Notes under the pieces: model-generated
What the model saw: the letters and a program-made list of their open reading frames with translations, nothing else
Told to the model about the DNA's origin: nothing
The model's database searches: none
Source: Saprospiraceae bacterium
GTDB taxonomy: Bacteria > Bacteroidota > Bacteroidia > Chitinophagales > Saprospiraceae
NCBI GenBank assembly: GCA_016714765.1
Contig: JADKCF010000024.1
Location: forward strand, 1 to 50,768
Length of the DNA stretch: 50,768 nucleotides
Reading direction: 5' to 3'
Translations under genes and position numbers: made by a program
Shown: positions 48,794 through 50,768 of the stretch, in pieces
How positions within the stretch are numbered: position 1 is the first letter of the stretch
Layout of the letters: every line of letters begins with the position of its first letter

Positions 48794-48811
48794 TTCAATA
48801 ATTTTATTGAA
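48794..48811. repeat. 18-bp palindrome in a divergent intergenic region
   Basis: TTCAATAA and TTATTGAA are perfect inverted repeats with a 2-bp centre. It lies between the divergent starts at 48764 and 48835, a possible operator, but AT-rich palindromes arise by chance. Confidence 0.35.
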
Positions 48812-48834
48812 AACATAAATAAATATTAAACAAT

Positions 48835-49359
48835 ATGAAACATCAACCATTGAGCAGCACAAATGAGTTACGACATCAAGTGCGAGCACATTGCATTTTT
48901 ATAAATGCCATCTTTCTGACATTTATTTTAAGTATTTTTATTAATATGACTGGACTTGCGCAAGCAAACGGAAGGAGTTATAAAACAGCCATAGGTGTTA
49001 AATTTTACCCAACTGGAGTAACCCTGAAGACTTTTGTAAGATCAAATGCTGCTTTTGAGGCTATTGGTTATTTCTGGGATAGAGGTACACGTGTTACAGC
49101 ATTGTATGAGTATCACCACAATCTATCAGAGAATGGATCTTTAAAGTGGTATATTGGTCCTGGAGCACATGTTGGTTTTTATAAACCTTTATATTATGAT
49201 GGTGGTACCAGTGTAGGCATTGATGGTGTATTGGGTCTGGATTATAAGTTTCCCGGCATCCCTATCAACGTATCTTTGGATTGGCAGCCTTCATACGAGT
49301 TTGGTAATTTTGAAGGTTTTGGAAATTGGGGGGGAGTTGGTTTGCGTATTGCCTTATAA
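48835..49359 (+). CDS. small outer-membrane beta-barrel protein
   Basis: A 174-residue protein. A long polar n-region of about 26 residues precedes a hydrophobic core (FINAIFLTFILSIFINM) and a likely cleavage after GLAQA. The mature part is barrel-like, with alternating strands (TAIGVKFYPTGVTLKTFVRS, KWYIGPGAHVGFY) and a final strand NWGGVGLRIAL. It is a small porin or structural barrel of unknown role. The start could be internal because the n-region is unusually long, but no better ATG is available. A hairpin terminator follows 20 bp downstream. Confidence 0.7.
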   Translation: MKHQPLSSTNELRHQVRAHCIFINAIFLTFILSIFINMTGLAQANGRSYKTAIGVKFYPTGVTLKTFVRSNAAFEAIGYFWDRGTRVTALYEYHHNLSENGSLKWYIGPGAHVGFYKPLYYDGGTSVGIDGVLGLDYKFPGIPINVSLDWQPSYEFGNFEGFGNWGGVGLRIAL

Positions 49360-49378
49360 CAGTAAATAACACAAAATG

Positions 49379-49409
49379 GCGCATCACACTAGTATTTGGT
49401 GTGATGCGC
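49379..49409. terminator. hairpin terminator
   Basis: GCGCATCACAC (49379-49389) and GTGTGATGCGC (49399-49409) form a perfect 11-bp stem. No T run follows, so termination strength is uncertain. Confidence 0.55.
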
Positions 49410-49513
49410 TATAGATATCCGGTATGTCTTTTGAATACTTTGCTGGACTCAATATCTATGCAAATGAATGAAATATTTTTTACGTAAAAAAGGGTAATGT
49501 ATCAGAATCTTGC

Positions 49514-49521
49514 TACATTTG
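49514..49521 (+). promoter_or_regulatory. -7 box of the 49.5-kb barrel gene
   Basis: TACATTTG matches TAnnTTTG, 23 nt before the ATG. No TTG was seen at the right distance. Confidence 0.4.
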
Positions 49522-49544
49522 ACATACACTATAAATGTTAGATT

Positions 49545-50309
49545 ATGCTTAAGGTGACTATGTTTATTCTTGTTTTTGTTTGGCAGGGTTTATCTGCTTA
49601 TGGGCAGTGGTCCGTCGGACTGGGTGCAGGCCTTATCATATTTACAGAAAAAGTCACCCATGTACAGGCAGTTCCTGGCTGGACCCTCAACGGTGGCGGC
49701 ACCCTGGAGAATGACCAGCCCTATTTTTTAGAGCTGAATGCCCGGTATCAGAAAAACAAAAATGTTTATTCATTTTCAGTCCAGACGAGAAGCATTTATT
49801 ATTATTACTCTCTGACTAATGAAGCCGGATTTGGTTCCGGTTCCGGACATGGCAATGACCTGTTATTGAATTTACAACTCAGCTATGGAAGGAAGATTAT
49901 CGAAACAGGCACATTTTCTTTTATGCCAATGGCCGGACTGGGAATGGCCACTGCCAACGGTGTATCACAGGTTGGTACAGGAAGCTTTGGTACAACTGAC
50001 CTTGAAAACAATCTTTTAACAGGCACAGATTCCACTTACACAGCATTGAGCAATGCATTAAGTATTCCACTTTCACTGGTCAGCACCTTTCGGGTCAGTC
50101 CGGATATTTCCATAAACCTGACATTTCAATTTGGTTATAATTTGTCACCATACATTGCAAGGGAAACAGTAAATTACACCATCCAAAAGAACTCTTCTTT
50201 GGTGGGAAGTGGCAGTGGATTTGTAGATCAGAAAAACACCCTGAGCTTCGCTGTGGATCTCTCTTACCATTTTGGAAAAAAACCTCAAAAGAAAAGGGTA
50301 AAAGGATAA
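49545..50309 (+). CDS. outer-membrane beta-barrel protein
   Basis: A 254-residue protein with a signal peptide (MLKVTMFILVFVWQGLSAYG, cleaved before Q). The mature part shows long amphipathic strands (WSVGLGAGLIIFTEK, LLNLQLSYGRKI, INLTFQFGYNLS) and ends with the strand LSFAVDLSYHFG, then a basic tail. Gly/Ser-rich loops lie between strands. It fits a 10- to 12-stranded outer-membrane barrel. I cannot name a family. A -7 box lies 23 nt upstream, which supports this start. Confidence 0.7.
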   Translation: MLKVTMFILVFVWQGLSAYGQWSVGLGAGLIIFTEKVTHVQAVPGWTLNGGGTLENDQPYFLELNARYQKNKNVYSFSVQTRSIYYYYSLTNEAGFGSGSGHGNDLLLNLQLSYGRKIIETGTFSFMPMAGLGMATANGVSQVGTGSFGTTDLENNLLTGTDSTYTALSNALSIPLSLVSTFRVSPDISINLTFQFGYNLSPYIARETVNYTIQKNSSLVGSGSGFVDQKNTLSFAVDLSYHFGKKPQKKRVKG

Positions 50310-50347
50310 TGACTTTTCATTTCCTTCAATTATCGCTCAAATTAAAT

Positions 50348-50768
50348 TTATATATACCTAAGGTATCCCTTGTTAGAACCCGCAAATTTAAAATATTCAT
50401 TGGCTGCATCATCAAATGATTTTTCGAGGCAATATGTTGAGTAAATTACTTCATGGTCCTTGAACCCTCCACTTCTAAATATGGTGATTAAATAGATACA
50501 ATGCTCCAATTTGCAGTTTTCCTTTAAAAAAAATTTATATTCATAAGAATTACTACAATTTGCAGTAATTACTGAATCTTGAATATAATTATAGGTAAAA
50601 TCCAGGTCTCCATCGTTTCCACCAATAAATTTTCCAGTGTGACCGTTTAAAATATTCATTCCAAAATGAATTCTATTTTTAAAAAAGCTGCGATCCTTTA
50701 AGAGGAGAATAGCAAAGTTATTGAAGGGGTTGTCCAAACTTGATTTATTGTTGTCAACATATTTATTA
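50348..50768 (-). CDS. unknown protein, N-terminus beyond the window
   Basis: The frame is open to the window edge, so at least 140 residues are present and the start lies outside. The apparent TTG start at 50737 is not convincing because the frame continues upstream without a stop (NKYVDNNKSSLDNPFNN). The visible part contains FKNRIHFGMNILNGHTGKFI and a Tyr/Cys-rich section with four cysteines near YEYKFFLKENCKLEHCIY. No family is recognised. It converges with the barrel gene, with 38 bp between the stops. Confidence 0.5.
   Translation of the reverse strand, partial: NKYVDNNKSSLDNPFNNFAILLLKDRSFFKNRIHFGMNILNGHTGKFIGGNDGDLDFTYNYIQDSVITANCSNSYEYKFFLKENCKLEHCIYLITIFRSGGFKDHEVIYSTYCLEKSFDDAANEYFKFAGSNKGYLRYI

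Noticed and set aside
1..50768. CRISPR array, tRNA, rRNA, insertion sequence, phage or integrase
   Set aside because: None was recognised on either strand; the multi-frame genes are explained by frame breaks, not insertions.

Overview
The window looks like the chromosome of a Bacteroidota bacterium, most likely a Saprospiraceae-type lineage (inferred from gene content, no database search). The signs are TonB-dependent receptors, outer-membrane beta-barrel families, type IX secretion (T9SS) sorting domains of types A and B, an M43 cytophagalysin-like protease, low GC, few Shine-Dalgarno sequences, and repeated matches to the Bacteroidota promoter (TTG, about 17-23 nt, TAnnTTTG). No rRNA, tRNA, CRISPR array, insertion sequence or prophage was recognised.

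Layout. 1-0.8 kb: a broken DUF1911/PoNi-like immunity gene and an acidic DUF6630-like gene. 1-4.5 kb: SRPBCC protein, GH53 galactanase lipoprotein, a broken MFS transporter and a frameshifted TlpA thioredoxin. 4.5-9.7 kb: DEAD-box helicase, Hsp20, a haloperoxidase/PAP2 gene that has lost its catalytic segment, and a barrel-TPR-SPOR-like envelope protein. 9.9-15.8 kb: secreted GH65 enzyme, then a minus-strand operon of HAD phosphatase, CatA-like acetyltransferase and an MG2/TonB-plug protein. 16.1-21 kb: the housekeeping cluster pheT, coiled-coil gene, zapA, candidate small RNA, rny. 21-28 kb: barrel protein, broken T9SS protein, NucA-type nuclease with aspartate kinase, LOG protein and a pair of bacterial PH-domain membrane proteins. 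28.4-42 kb: an accessory secretion region in which two related small lipoproteins each precede a giant T9SS cargo (a beta-helix protein; an M43 metalloprotease with duplicated modules and eight Ig-like repeats), followed by another T9SS protein. 42-50.8 kb: mfd, a TonB-dependent receptor, a small membrane-anchored protein with two frame breaks, two barrel proteins and a gene cut by the window end.

Many reading frames are broken. In mfd, the GH65 gene, the TlpA gene, the T9SS gene at 40.7 kb, the M43 gene at 39.66 kb and the small gene at 48.4 kb, one-base changes restore family-typical protein. Nearly all lie in homopolymers and the TlpA site in a two-G run, which suggests sequencing error. 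The MFS and haloperoxidase genes instead lack internal segments, and the beta-helix and M43 genes carry many breaks, so real decay or poor consensus is possible there.

Biologically the window combines polymer degradation (GH53, GH65, beta-helix, M43, nuclease) with envelope assembly and core information processing. The most distinctive part is the repeated lipoprotein plus T9SS-cargo arrangement. The structured zapA-rny spacer is the best small-RNA candidate.
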